Shown: piece after piece, positions 36,301 to 46,521 of the stretch
Position numbering within the stretch: position 1 is the first letter of the stretch
Layout: each line of letters starts with the position of its first letter
Source of the DNA: Lepisosteus oculatus
Taxonomy: Eukaryota > Chordata > Actinopteri > Semionotiformes > Lepisosteidae
Reading direction: 5' to 3'
Length of the DNA stretch: 64,000 nt
NCBI RefSeq assembly: GCF_040954835.1
Contig: NC_090709.1
Span: forward strand, 46,642,976-46,706,975
Position numbers and translations under genes: made by a program
The notes under the pieces: model-generated
Told to the model about the DNA's origin: nothing
Databases searched by the model: none
What the model saw: only the letters and a program-made list of their open reading frames with translations

Positions 36301-39163
36301 TGCAGTCAGGTAACATTATTTCTCATAACTACCAGGTAGTGAGTGAGACTGACCTGATTGTTCCTGCCTCAATGGCAGGGTTACACCCAGTCAACAGGAA
36401 GGGACAGGGAATGAAAGCCGAGCCGGTTTTCTTACAGCCACCAGCTCAGTCTGTCAGTCTGAGTCTGACCAACAGTGGTTCAGCCAGACTGGAGCTGGAT
36501 GGTCAAGTCACCCGCCTGCCAGTGCAGGACATCGCAAAGAGGGATGTCAGAATCCCCGCCTGCACTGACATGGGCCTGGTGGGTGATAGTGAGTTCAAAG
36601 ACAGTGAACTAGCTATCCCAGTGCTGGGGCAGCTCCCTGAACCCCTAGCGAGGGAAGGGGGGAGCGAGCAGGTGTCCTACACCTACCCCCAGTGAACGAC
36701 TGTAAACATGCCGATAGAGGGATTCCTCAATCAGGAGGTGTGCAGGGTGGACCTGAACAGTGAGAATGGGATAACAATCCCAGATCATTCAGGTGCTCCA
36801 GATGACCACTCAGCCGAGGGTCAGGCATGCTCCACCGCTGCACCACCCCCTACAGGGTTCCTAGAGCACAGGCATGAACAAATAAAAAAAGCAGATGCCC
36901 TGGAAACGGAGGAGCAGCATCAGCAGCTGCGTCAGATCTCCCCAGATTTCCAGGATGTTGGTGCCCAAGATGCCACAGGGCATACTGAGAAAGACACCAT
37001 GTACATGCTGCGCCAGCTTAGGAAGGCAACAGTCACTCAGAAGGAGATGACTGGGATCAGCCACCCGAAAAGACTTTTGGGAGGACTGATTGCTGCCACC
37101 ACTGTTGCACGTTTGCTTTCTGGTAGGTTTGTGTGCTACTGGCACTCTCACCCTGACTGCCCCAAGCAGGCAGGTGTCAGAGATGCCAGAGGGTAATGAC
37201 AGACTGTATCAACAGCAGCAAAGGCTGGAAAGCTTAGGGAAAACCCTACAGGCAATTTCCTATGCAACAGGGTTAAACCTTATTCCCCAATCAGTGGACA
37301 TGATTGTTGGTGTTATACAGTGGGATTATGCTTGTGTGCAACAGGCCAGAATGGTGACACAAGACCTGTTAAAGGGAGCTTAGTGCCACTGTAGCCAGTC
37401 CAACCATGGCACAATTCCCAACCCACTTGATTCCACTCTTCTCAGTAGAGGAGTATGTGACATTAACCCCATCGCTCATAGCTCACCCAGAAGGCAATCC
37501 AAGATTGAATTTGGTTCCAAATCTTGAGATGGGTATGGCTACCAAAGCTATCCATTGGCTGTGTCTAAACGATTCACCAATGAAGGGTGTAAAGCTACTA
37601 ACGAGCAGAGGGAGGTTAATGAACCCCATGAAGAGCAGGTGGGAAGTAAATGGCTGGTCAGCACACCACATTTAACTGACACTATGACTTGTGACAGGCA
37701 TGATACAGCTACGGCAATGCAGCTACCTAATCAAACAGTTTTCCTGCAAGTTCCCGAGGAGGCCATTGTACAGCATGGTAACTTAACACTGTACAGTCTG
37801 GAACCAGACAACATAAGACCAAACTTGAAGTCGTGGATGCCTTCAGGTGCCACACTAAGGAATTGGATAGAAATCCAAGAAACAGTAAGCCCTGAAGAGG
37901 TACAGGTAGTTGAGTTTGCTTTAATGGAACAACCCTCCAAACCACCCTAGCAGATACCCAACACAGGTGTTGTGGTTTATCGGGGGGCTGGGAACAGGAA
38001 CTGGTGTTATTGTAACACTGCTGCCGGGTAGCTGGATCATGACTGACAGTGTACTCTGAATGATGTACTCTCACATCAAGATGTACTCTGGGTAGCATGA
38101 ATGAGTCAAAGGTAGCATGTCAAAAGAAAGGAAGTGACTTCTCCCCAAATATCTACTACAGAGGTATTAGATATTGACAGTGAACTTCCTGATGTGTAAT
38201 TCCTAGACTGAGATGATGTCTCCTACCGTGTTTATACATACTCCAGATGTTATTCATCATGTTTGTTCCCAATGCTGGTTCCGGTATGAATTCTCGAGGA
38301 GTAATGTGGACATTTAAGGTTAATATTCTAATGGCAAGGGACATCACTTAACTCTGTTTTGTTTTGAAGGCAACAACACCTCAGGACCTCGTGACCTTCA
38401 AAAAGGGGGGATATGTAGCGGCGAGGCTTATTAATAAGGCAGAATTAAGTGCTTCTGAGCTTTCCCAAATGAGGCCCCATCTCTCTCTTCATCTCTGTGG
38501 TGCAGCCACAGAGAAACTATTCATGCAGGCTGATTTAAGGTTTCCTTTGATAAGGTTTCCTAGGACAGCTCCCAAAGGGGGATGCACTTAGCTAAGCCTG
38601 GCTATATGATCAATGGTCATCCATTGGCACCTATCTGTCTAGGGTGTGCCAGATGGAAATCTGGACTGCATTCCTAAGTGTCAGGAGTAAGTGACTCATA
38701 TCTCACCTTGATCAACTAATCAGGGACTGGTAGGGCCGAGTAACCCACGTGGGACTCTGATGCCCATGGAACTTTCAGCCAATCAACGAGCTGAAGTTCC
38801 TCCAGGTAAAAACAGGCAACAGGGAGATTCAGAAGGGATTCAGTGTAGAATTCTGTGGACTTTTCTAAAGGGAATTCAAAGGAGAATTCCAGGGCAGGAC
38901 GGCCCAGGAGCAGAAGGCTCCCAAGGGCAGGACATTCTCGCAGCGCGCCTCCTGACCATCCTGAGACTCAGCCCGGACAACCACGGAACGGCCAGTGTGT
39001 CCGAGTGCCAGAACTTTCCTTTGTTCTAAGAGTCTAGAGCGGAGGTTGCCAGAGAGTAACCAGAGGATCCACCCGAGGTTAGCACCAGCAGCAAGCCTCG
39101 TGAACAGGTCGGAACTGTGGACAGCTGAATCACTATTCAGAACTAGCTCTTCATCAGGAACGA

Positions 39164-39868
39164 TGAACTTCATCAGTTTTTTTTAAAAGAAACGAATGTC
39201 AAAATGTTTCCAAAACGTCCACTTGTGATACTTTAGCTGCTTAGTTACACGATCCCATATTAATATAACTATCAAGTGATGTTAAATCACTACAACATGT
39301 ATTTTTTTTACAATAACAGCAAGTGGTGTTTTTACTACGTATTCTTAGAAAAGGATAAAACGTTATAACTTTTTATGAATTACAGAATATAAGCTTAATA
39401 ATGTTAGAACAAGCATGTTAAAACCAGAACCCATGTAAGTTACCAAGTTAAAGACTTTGATGCATAAAATATTTATGCATAATTAAAATATTTATGATGA
39501 AGGTGGAAGGTTGTGTCCTTTTGTCCACAAGAGCAATCTTTCTTTTATAAAATATACCTACTTTTTAATGTTTAATGATTGACATTCTGTAATACACAGT
39601 TTCAAATTATTAAAAATCTAAAGAGTACGCAATTTAAATTCTTAATTGTAAGAAGACTGTAAGCAGTGACTGGGATTCGAAACCAGGCGTTTTCTGGTGA
39701 CAGCTCAAATGCTGTATATGAGATGTTAAGCTTTATTAGCTCCACCTGGTGATTTTACAAGGTGCTTCTAGATACTATTATCATATTTCAATTCAAATGT
39801 GGTATGATTCGCCATGCCCACCGCGTTTTACCGCCATGTACTCCACACATTTTGAATGGCTGGATCTG
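39164..39868. mobile_element. Foldback transposon remnant, right end only
   Basis: The right end TTTGAATGGCTGGATCTG is followed by TA at 39869-39870. Positions 39480-39620 match 27800-27900 of the complete copy in inverted orientation. The left end is missing; the sequence joins the LTR of copy C at about 39163. No gene. Confidence 0.75.
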
Positions 39869-39878
39869 TAGGTGCCAT

Positions 39879-39953
39879 TGCTCCAGGTGAGGCGTGAACA
39901 CACAACATCGCCATGACTCTGCTGTGCACGCTGACTGATTGTGCCACTGGGGC
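39879..39953 (-). pseudogene. tRNA-Ile(TAT)-like pseudogene
   Basis: On the minus strand, GCCCCAGTGGCACAATC at the 5' end and GCCTCACCTGGAGCA at the 3' end match the vertebrate tRNA-Ile(TAT) ends and D arm. The anticodon arm is degraded and no TAT anticodon remains, and the T loop reads GTTCACG. It is a dead tRNA gene or a tRNA-derived SINE head. It starts 10 bp from a foldback transposon end. Confidence 0.6.
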
Positions 39954-40401
39954 TTCGCAAGTCGCAAATCAGTCCAAAGACTTTGAACAAAGAAATGGTG
40001 AAACAGGGTTTCGTCTGTGGATCCATCTCCACATGGGGAGGGGGACAGTGAAACAGTAAGGAAAATACAAGAGAAGAAACTGAAAGAATTATAATCACTG
40101 CAAAATAGGAAGAGGTGGCTGGACATGTTAAACAGTTTGGCGGTTAATTTGTGACATTTTTGGTGACAATCAGCACACGGATTTCTCTTCATGTTCCTTA
40201 AGATGTGCAGTATATATTTTCATTGTAGATTGGTTACTTCAAAAGTCCAGTAAAGTGACAGTGGAGAGCTATCCGATACACATCTTAAAGAAGACTCCCT
40301 GTAACTCGATTAAACATTTCATTTTCAAGTCAAATCCTTTACATGAAATAGACACCAACAATAGAAGGGGATGAGAAATGTCTTTTATCAAAATAAACCT
40401 G
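39954..40401. other. Intergenic, downstream of the unknown minus-strand gene
   Basis: Presumed 3' flank of the gene that ends at 40402. On the minus strand, an AATAAA-type signal was not clearly found. No other feature. Confidence 0.4.
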
Positions 40402-40587
40402 CTATTCACAGACCTCGGCCACAACATCTCCCAGGTACTTCTGCAGAATAAGGTCAAGGTCAGCTGCAGCCTGGCGGAAGCACTTGTCCACCTCAGATAA
40501 GTCACACCTGGCCATTGTATTTTCGAAGTAGGATTTCAGTGCCTCTTTCACCTCCTCATAGTTGTCCTGCTTCATGATTCCTGTGCC
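40402..40587 (-). CDS. Last coding exon of the unidentified gene
   Basis: Acceptor TTCTCCTAG, then 61 codons and the stop TAG at 40402-40404. The encoded text starts GTGIMKQDNYEEVKEALKSY and ends LGDVVAEVCE. It looks like two or three amphipathic helices. Codon use and the even helix pattern make it the most convincing exon with the one before it. Confidence 0.65.
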   Translation of the reverse strand, partial: GTGIMKQDNYEEVKEALKSYFENTMARCDLSEVDKCFRQAAADLDLILQKYLGDVVAEVCE

Positions 40588-43500
40588 CTAGGAGAACAAG
40601 AAAGGTGAATATTCATCATCATCCCTCACCGATTCTCCAAATTGCCTGACTGCAGACACCACCATGAGGAGGAGCTGGAGTGACATAACATCATCAGTAG
40701 GCAGTGAGTCAAGAGAGGGGGAGTCATCCCACTGTTATCCTTATCCATGATCAAGAGTCTCACCCCCTGCTTTATGCTGTCCCTAGTGGTGATCTGTAGA
40801 CAGTGTGTCTTCCACCTCACCCACCTCCTGAGGCAATAATCTTGAATAAACAGAGGGCTGGAGGCCCAGCCCGGCTCCTGTCTCTCTCCCCTTGGGGACA
40901 GGAGATTTTCTCAGAACCATGTTGAGGTGAAATGGGAGTGGGATGACGCAGGTGTCTTGGAGAGGTGAGTCGGCCCAGCCCCTGCATACCTCAGTGTGAT
41001 TCAAGCAAGGGGGAGGGGTTTAAGGGACTTACCAATCCCGCGTATGCACCCTCTGATTCAAAGTCAGGCAGGACTTCATTGTACAGCGCCAGGCAGTCCA
41101 GCTGGATAGATGATATCATGTTCTGAGCCCAGGTCCGCACCCGTATCTCCTCCTCCTGGAGCAGCCCCTTCAGCTCGACCTGCAGGCCCTCCCTGAGCCG
41201 CCACAGGGCCGCTGGGGTCAGGCCCGGGTGAGCGGGTGTACCAGGGGGTGGGTGAGGGGGTGTGTGAAGGGGCGAGCAATGGGGTATGTGGGCTGCCAAG
41301 GAGGAGGTCCATGCCCTGTCCTTCTGCAGATCCCTCTGCGGGCCCTTAGGGTAGTTCCACAGCTGGGTCTCGGTCTCCTGCCTGGTGATTGGCTGGCTGG
41401 CCTGAGGGGACAGGGGCACAGAGAGGGCATGAGGAGGACAGAGAGAAAACTGAGAGGGTCTTCTCCAGGAGGACCAAGCCTTGCCCCTGGTCTCCCAGCA
41501 ATCACAGTCACCATCATTGCAGCTGAAACCAAACCTTCGACAGACGTCACAGACATATCTGGCTCACAGACTTGCAGCTCTCGGCTGCCCGGGTTGAGAC
41601 GCAGGGGGAGTCTGCTCCCTCTTCCTCTGACAGTCCTATCAGATGACAGCGGCAGACCTGATCCAACCCCACCTTCCCTTTCACACACAGCCACACACAG
41701 GCATGACTGTGTCACCATCATCAACACCTCCACCATTATAATCTCCACTATCTTCGTCACCATTGTAGTGTGCTCTCTGAAGGCACCAGTTCTGTAGGGT
41801 TTGGGCATTTACAGGGACAATTATTAATTGTAGCAGTAAATCACAAAATTGATTCTTTTGATGGCTTTAGAATCCAACCATGCGATATAACTCAAACAAC
41901 GCACACACACAGGTACTAATACACAAGGATACATTTATTAATACATAGAATATGCATATAAACCTAACAGATCTTATCGAGAGGGTTATCAGAATACAAA
42001 AGGTATATATTCAGTCAGTTACGAAGAGTTACATATATCAAGAGGACATACGTTCAGTATATCATTCATTTAGACCGTTTCATAAATGAACTTGGTTATA
42101 ACTTCTACATTAGATACTCAAAACAAGTTCATAACTCTTAGGAATTAAATTAATATCAACTGGTTGGGATAACAATTGAATTCTTGAGCAGTAATGCAGT
42201 GAAGTTGAATACTCATCCAATCTCTGGGGATTCAGATCTCCTGCGGGCACAAAGAAACAGTTGCAGGCTGTTGCTGTCCAATCCGCGCTCTCTGGCTCGG
42301 TGCTAGGCTGTGCTGTGCGGCTTGCGACGGTGTGCTGCTGATGCTCACTGACCGGCTAGTTAGTGTTGGCTTTAACTAGCAAAGTTTGCGCACAGGAGAA
42401 AAGATGACTGTGGGTCCCAGCAAGTCAGGAAGAGGACCGGTTCGTTCCTGATGAAGAGCTAGTTCTGAATAGTGATTCAGCTGTCCACAGTTCTGTCCTG
42501 TTCACGAGGCTTGCTGCTGGTGCTAACCTCGGGTGGATCCTCTAGTTACTCTCTGGCAACCTCCGCTCTAGACTCTAAGAACAAAGGAAAGTTCTGGCAC
42601 TCGGACACACTGGCCGTTCCGTGGTTGTCCGGGCTGAGTCTCAGGATGGTCAGGAGGCGCGCTGCGAGAATGTCCTGCCCTTGGGAGCCTTCTGCTCCTG
42701 GGCCGTCCTGCCCTGGAATTCTCCTTTGAATTCCCTTTAGAAAAGTCCACAGAATTCCACTGAATCTTCCAGGCTCTCTGTGTTGCCTGTTTTTACCTGG
42801 AGGAACTTCAGCTCGTTCATTGGCTGAAAGTTCCATGGGCATCAGAGTCCCACGTGGGATACTCGGCCCTACCAGTCCCTGATTGGTTGATCAAGGTGAG
42901 ATATGAGTCACTTACTACTGACACTTAGGAATGCAGTCCAGATGTCCATCTGGCACTCCCTAGACAGATAGGCGCCAATGGATGACCATGGATCATGATA
43001 GCCAGGCTTAGCTAAGTGCATCCCCCTTTGGGAGCTGTCCCTTATCAAAGGAAACCTTAAATCAGCCTGCATGAATAGTTTCTCTGTGGCTGCACCACAG
43101 AGATGAACAGAGATGGGGCCTCATTTGGGAAAGCTCAGAACACTTAATTCTTTCCTATTAATAAGCCTCGCTGCTACACCATCATCTTCATCACATTTCT
43201 AATAAATGATCTCCACCATCTTCATCACCATATCCTTCTTCATCATGACAATCATCATGTCCACCATCATCATCATCAACACCTTTCCATCAACATCATC
43301 ATAATAACCACCTTCATTATCTACACTACCATCTGCATCACCATCATCATCCTGAGCAGAACACATTGGTTGTCTTACACTGGAAGAATCTTTGCTCAGT
43401 GCCTCAGTATCGGTTGCCCCTCTCCGGCCTTTCAGGGTCACATCCACCTCTGTCAAGACCTGTCAGCAAGTTGACTGCTTTAGTCTCACCAGCAGAAGCC

Positions 43501-44384
43501 AACCAAGTTTGTGTCTCAGTACAGGTTTATTCTTAGTCTAACAGTATTAATACAGTATTCTTTACATAGAGGAGGGTGGGTGTGTGGGACAAGCTGTCTA
43601 GCCATGTTGTTGAAGCCGATAGGGTGGCTTATCTTAAGAGAGAGCTGGATGAGACCCTACAGTCAGGACAGGAGGCACTACTGTATGTAGAGGGTGGTGG
43701 GTGTGTGGAACAAGCTATCCAACCATGTTGTTGAAGCCAATACTCACGTTCCTGTGGGATCTGCCCCAGGTCTCGGTGTGACACCCTTCTCTCTGCTCGG
43801 CCATTCCTCTCTCAACTTGAGTGAGTTTCTCCAGGCGGTGCTGGGGAGGAGAAAACAGAGTTACCAGCCAGTCACACAAACACACATCATCATGGGCCAA
43901 GATGACCCTACATGACAGTGGCCTGTCATCCTCGATCCAGACGCAGTGTCCAGCCCTCAGCTATCCAGCTTCATGATCCCCAACATCCCTATTGAGGGGC
44001 CAGTTCTGCTAGACCAGGGGTCTCAAGCCCAATCACAATCCCTGGAGAGCCAGGTGCATCTCCAGGTTTTCTTTCCAAACGGGGCTAGCCAATTAAACAG
44101 TTAATCTAATTATTTTCATAAGAAGATGTGGAAATAATGTGTTTAATAATATATTTTGATGTCTCTCACGGTTGAAGACTCAAAATATTCAAGGCACAGT
44201 TGGATATTTAAGGTCTGGATAAAGGTAGAGTATTAGAATATTTTTTGTTTAATTAAAAAATTAGATCAACTTTGTAACCAAGACCTCTGGGCAGGAAACC
44301 AGATGATGCACCAGACCCTCTAGGAATGGAGTTATAGACATGCTCACCCTCTCTCACACACAACCTCACACACACTCACCCTCT

Positions 44385-44425
<41 letters not shown>

Positions 44426-45194
44426 ATAATAATAATAATAATAATAATAATGCAGACTTGCTTTTCTTGGGGTCTTTGGTCTGGCTCCTGTGTTGGCTGA
44501 GTCTCCTGTTACCTCCTTCCTGATCTGGGGGTGTCATATACAGTTCTGTTACAGACACGGCCTGGACTAGACTCACAAGCATACACACCCACAGACAAAC
44601 AGATGCACACACTGTCAGGTAGAGTCTTTCTCCTCCTCAAGAGAAGACAACAGAGCCCTGCTACTGCGATGAGCTTTAATTTCAGGAGGAGGAAGAAGAG
44701 GAAGAATCACAATATGAAGAAGACCAGCAGTGGACTCACAGCTCTCTGGGTCTGGGGCCTGACTCTCAAGCTTGTCTCCAGTCTCTGGTGGGTTTGGACA
44801 TCTTCTCTGTTCACCTCTGTTGACATCTGTGGACAGGACAGTTCAGTTAGACAAACAAGTTCGACCAGACTTCACTCTCATAGTCAATCAATCAATCAAT
44901 CAATCAATTTTTTTCTTATATTTTGCCTTTTAATCCAGAACATCAAAGCACTTTACAAAACATGCCTGGAAAATAGAGTATAAATGTGTAATACTGTAGT
45001 TCCTGGAGTAAGTGCTTGGATAATCCAACTACCACTGTTGTTACTTCTGCTGCTACTAATATGACCATGACTACAAATTCTAATATTAATTCTGATATTA
45101 ATACTACTACTGCTGTCATTACTAGTAATAGTGATAAAAACAGAGCACTCACAGCTCTCTGGACGTTGGTCTGGAATCTAGAAAGTGGTTCCAT
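40402..45194 (-). CDS. Unidentified gene of short phase-0 exons (model)
   Basis: A minus-strand gene model with coding exons 45153-45194, 44740-44826, 43748-43840, 43379-43459, 41033-41401 and 40402-40587. Every junction is AG/GT with good donors (GTGAGT or GTAAGT in most) and all introns are phase 0, which supports a real gene. The model gives about 285 residues. It is mainly polar and helical, with a proline-rich patch in the 123-codon exon (PLHTPPHPPPGTPAHP). I see no known domain, signal peptide or membrane segment, and I do not recognise the family. A 5' UTR exon may lie at 46294-46500. Other small exons may be missing from the model. A solo LTR sits in one intron. Confidence 0.5.
41033..41401 (-). 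CDS. 123-codon exon of the unidentified gene
   Basis: The acceptor is CCCTGTCCCCTCAG and the donor GTAAGT, phase 0 at both ends. It starts ASQPITRQETETQLWNYPKG, has a Pro/His-rich linker, then a helical part (LREGLQVELKGLLQEEEIRV) ending in DFESEGAYAGL. It joins in frame to the last exon. Confidence 0.65.
41402..41763. other. Intron of the unidentified gene
   Basis: Open frames on both strands here have no splice or start support. The end next to 41764 is CAT/CCA-rich. Confidence 0.5.
41764..43178 (-). mobile_element. Solo LTR (copy D) of the retrovirus-like family
   Basis: A complete LTR of 1415 bp in minus orientation, bounded by TGTAG and CTACA. CCAT is present on both sides (41760-41763 and 43179-43182), a 4-bp target duplication in a CAT-rich intron. 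It contains no internal region, as expected after recombination between two LTRs. It gives the best full-length reference for the LTRs of copies A-C. Confidence 0.92.
43379..43459 (-). CDS. 27-codon exon of the unidentified gene
   Basis: Acceptor TTGCTGACAG and donor GTAAGA, phase 0 at both ends. It encodes VLTEVDVTLKGRRGATDTEA followed by LSKDSSS. Small exon; supported by the splice sites and shared phase only. Confidence 0.45.
43567..43742 (+). repeat. LINE-tail-like repeat, tandemly doubled
   Basis: Two copies, at 43567-43621 and 43687-43742, 120 bp apart, of a stretch coding on the plus strand for VWNKLSNHVVEA-type text. This resembles the C-terminal end of CR1/L2-type LINE ORF2 (WNKLP..VVEA). 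It ends a few bases from the exon at 43748. Confidence 0.5.
43748..43840 (-). CDS. 31-codon exon of the unidentified gene
   Basis: Acceptor TTTCTCCTCCCCAG and donor GTGAGT, phase 0 at both ends. It encodes HRLEKLTQVERGMAEQREGC followed by HTETWGRSHRN, a charged helix-like segment. The splice signals are strong. Confidence 0.55.
44012..44110. repeat. Interspersed repeat of the ACCAGGGGTCTCAA type
   Basis: ACCAGGGGTCTCAA, CCTGGAGAGCCAGG, CCAGGTTTTCTTTCC and AATTAAAC follow in the order of a short interspersed repeat that I recall as common in fish and other vertebrates. Family name not assigned. Confidence 0.5.
44382..44450. repeat. Microsatellite (ACT)n then (AAT)n
   Basis: A pure run of CTA triplets changing to AAT triplets, in an intron of the minus-strand gene. 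The Leu/Val-run reading frame over it is an artefact. Confidence 0.95.
44740..44826 (-). CDS. 29-codon exon of the unidentified gene
   Basis: Acceptor CTGTCCTGTCCACAG and donor GTGAGT, phase 0. It encodes MSTEVNREDVQTHQRLETSL followed by RVRPQTQRA. It resembles the preceding exon (both end in QRA then GTGAGT, and share TCAACAG), so the two exons may be duplicates. Confidence 0.5.
44881..44960. repeat. Repeat tail with (AATC)n
   Basis: Several AATC units followed by TTTTGCCTTTTAAT and CAAAGCACTTTACA, the form of a widespread fish repeat end. A related GCGCTTTACAGG stretch lies at 31378 and 23928 in the foldback elements. Confidence 0.5.
45153..45194 (-). CDS. Possible first coding exon of the unidentified gene
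   Basis: The ATG at 45194-45192 is in a good context (GAGAATGG). It encodes MEPLSRFQTNVQRA and ends at a GTGAGT donor in phase 0. The open frame extends further upstream (SDPSTGVEVQSRLR) to an acceptor-like CTGACAG, so the exon could also be internal with a longer coding part. Confidence 0.4.
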
Positions 45195-45261
45195 TCTCAG
45201 GCGACTCTGGACCTCAACACCTGTTGATGGGTCACTTCTGTCAGACACACGAGTGGAGCCC

Positions 45262-45640
45262 AAGCCCACCTACACGCACACTCACACACACTGACAGATA
45301 TACACCCACACAATCACACACATTATCACACACTGACAGACACCCACCCACACATATTCACACACAGACATTACACACACACACAGACACTCACACACAC
45401 TCACAGACACACATTCTTACACTGACAGACACACACACATACACTACACACACTCACAGACACACATTCACAGACACACACACAGACACAACACACACTC
45501 ACAGACACGACATACATTTATATACACAATCAGACACTCACACACATACTCACACACATTCACAGACACACACATAGACTACAAATACTTATAGACACAC
45601 ACCAACACACACACACAGACAAAAACACACACACTCATAA
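45262..45640. repeat. CA-rich microsatellite region
   Basis: Imperfect runs of CACACA with CAGACA and CACTCA variants. The His/Thr-rich reading frame over it is an artefact. Confidence 0.95.
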
Positions 45641-45975
45641 CTACAAATACAGTATAACTAACACTAACACAAATGCCACTAACATTAAAACAGTAACACT
45701 ATCACTAAGAATTACACTATCATTATCACTGACACAAACTACTAATACACTACTAATGCTAATAATAACAGTAATGCTATCACTAAAACTAACATGACTA
45801 CTAGTGTAAATACTCTAACAGTAACTCTATAATTATAACTAATATTAACATGAATACTGGCATCAAAACTATCAGAAGCGCAATCACCATTAATACTGAC
45901 ATGAACACTAGCATTAATATTAAAGCTACCGATTATATTCTCACTAATATTAAATATGAATACACTCGCATTAGT
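45641..45975. repeat. ACT/ATT-rich low-complexity stretch
   Basis: Loose triplet-like repeats (ACTAA, ATTAA). No gene. Confidence 0.7.
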
Positions 45976-45982
45976 ATTAGTC

Positions 45983-46061
45983 CGTGACGTCAAAGCACTC
46001 TTTGTGACGAAGGCGAGACACCTAGCTGGGCACAGTGACGTGGCACGTGTCTCCGTGGTTA
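45983..46061. promoter_or_regulatory. CRE-bearing promoter-like segment, copy 2
   Basis: CGTGACGTCAAAGC contains a cAMP response element (TGACGTCA). GTGACGTGGCACGTG, with an E-box-like CACGTG, and an RFX-type GTGGTTACCAT follow. The first 40 bp resemble 46437-46480, so a promoter-like piece is duplicated here about 450 bp away. Confidence 0.45.
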
Positions 46062-46293
46062 CCATACTTATAATTTGTAAACAGTGGAAAAATGCATTTA
46101 AACTGTTACCTACACGAATATATCAACTTGAAATATAATTTTCAAGCTCTAGAATACAATTTCTAAACAATTATTTGAATAATCATTCTTTAATTTGGGA
46201 TTGAACATTATGAACACTAAACGCACTACAGGCTGTATTGACTGTTTTCTAGATATTTAAAGAATTTAAAGAAAGAAAAGAATCAGTACTCAC

Positions 46294-46521
46294 CAATCGG
46301 TGAAGTTAATAGATGATTCTAAGGTTTTTCAGTTGAATTAATTGGTTGTCGATACATAAGTGATCAATATCTCTCCTCTGAGCGCTCAGCGCGCCTCCCT
46401 CGGTCTCGCTCTCTGATCCCGGCGCTCTGGTTGGTGTCTGTGACGTCACAGCGCTCTTTCTGACAGAGCAGAGCGCGTCTCCGATGGAGGAGACATAACA
46501 ACTGGAAATGGAGAGCGACAA
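46294..46521 (-). promoter_or_regulatory. Probable promoter and 5' UTR exon of the unidentified gene
   Basis: A GC-rich island with a perfect CRE (GTGACGTCAC at about 46440) and GCGC-rich text. On the minus strand it ends in a donor ACCGATTG then GTGAGT at 46293. The small frame inside it stops before the donor, so if transcribed it is untranslated leader. No TATA box was found. Confidence 0.45.

Larger units (their letters stand above)
26595..39163 (+). mobile_element. Retrovirus-like LTR element, copy C, with a transposon inside its 5' LTR
   Basis: A fossil element in plus orientation. The 5' LTR lies at 26595-27657 and 33903-34169, split by the foldback transposon. The internal region is 34170-38413. 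A 3' LTR portion lies at 38414-39163. The leader starts TTTATTGGTGTCCCTGG. A gag-like region begins at 34436 ([13 protein letters not shown]), with capsid-like alpha-helical text including [15 protein letters not shown]. Next come a long region of unknown function and an envelope-like stretch near 37000-37500. The polypurine tract AAAAAGGGGGGATA lies before 38414. No protease, reverse transcriptase or integrase is recognisable. It is broken in several places. The insertion into its LTR shows that it is older than the foldback element. Confidence 0.85.

Noticed and set aside
41228-41797. A 189-residue plus-strand frame
   Set aside because: It is antisense to the 123-codon exon of the minus-strand gene and runs into the solo LTR. 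The minus-strand exon has matching splice sites and phase.
44376-44612. An extra exon in the unidentified gene (ELYMTPPDQEGG text)
   Set aside because: The acceptor is fair, but the donor and phase do not fit the phase-0 pattern, and it runs into a microsatellite.
45185-45577. A 130-residue His/Thr-rich frame
   Set aside because: Translation of a CA-rich microsatellite.
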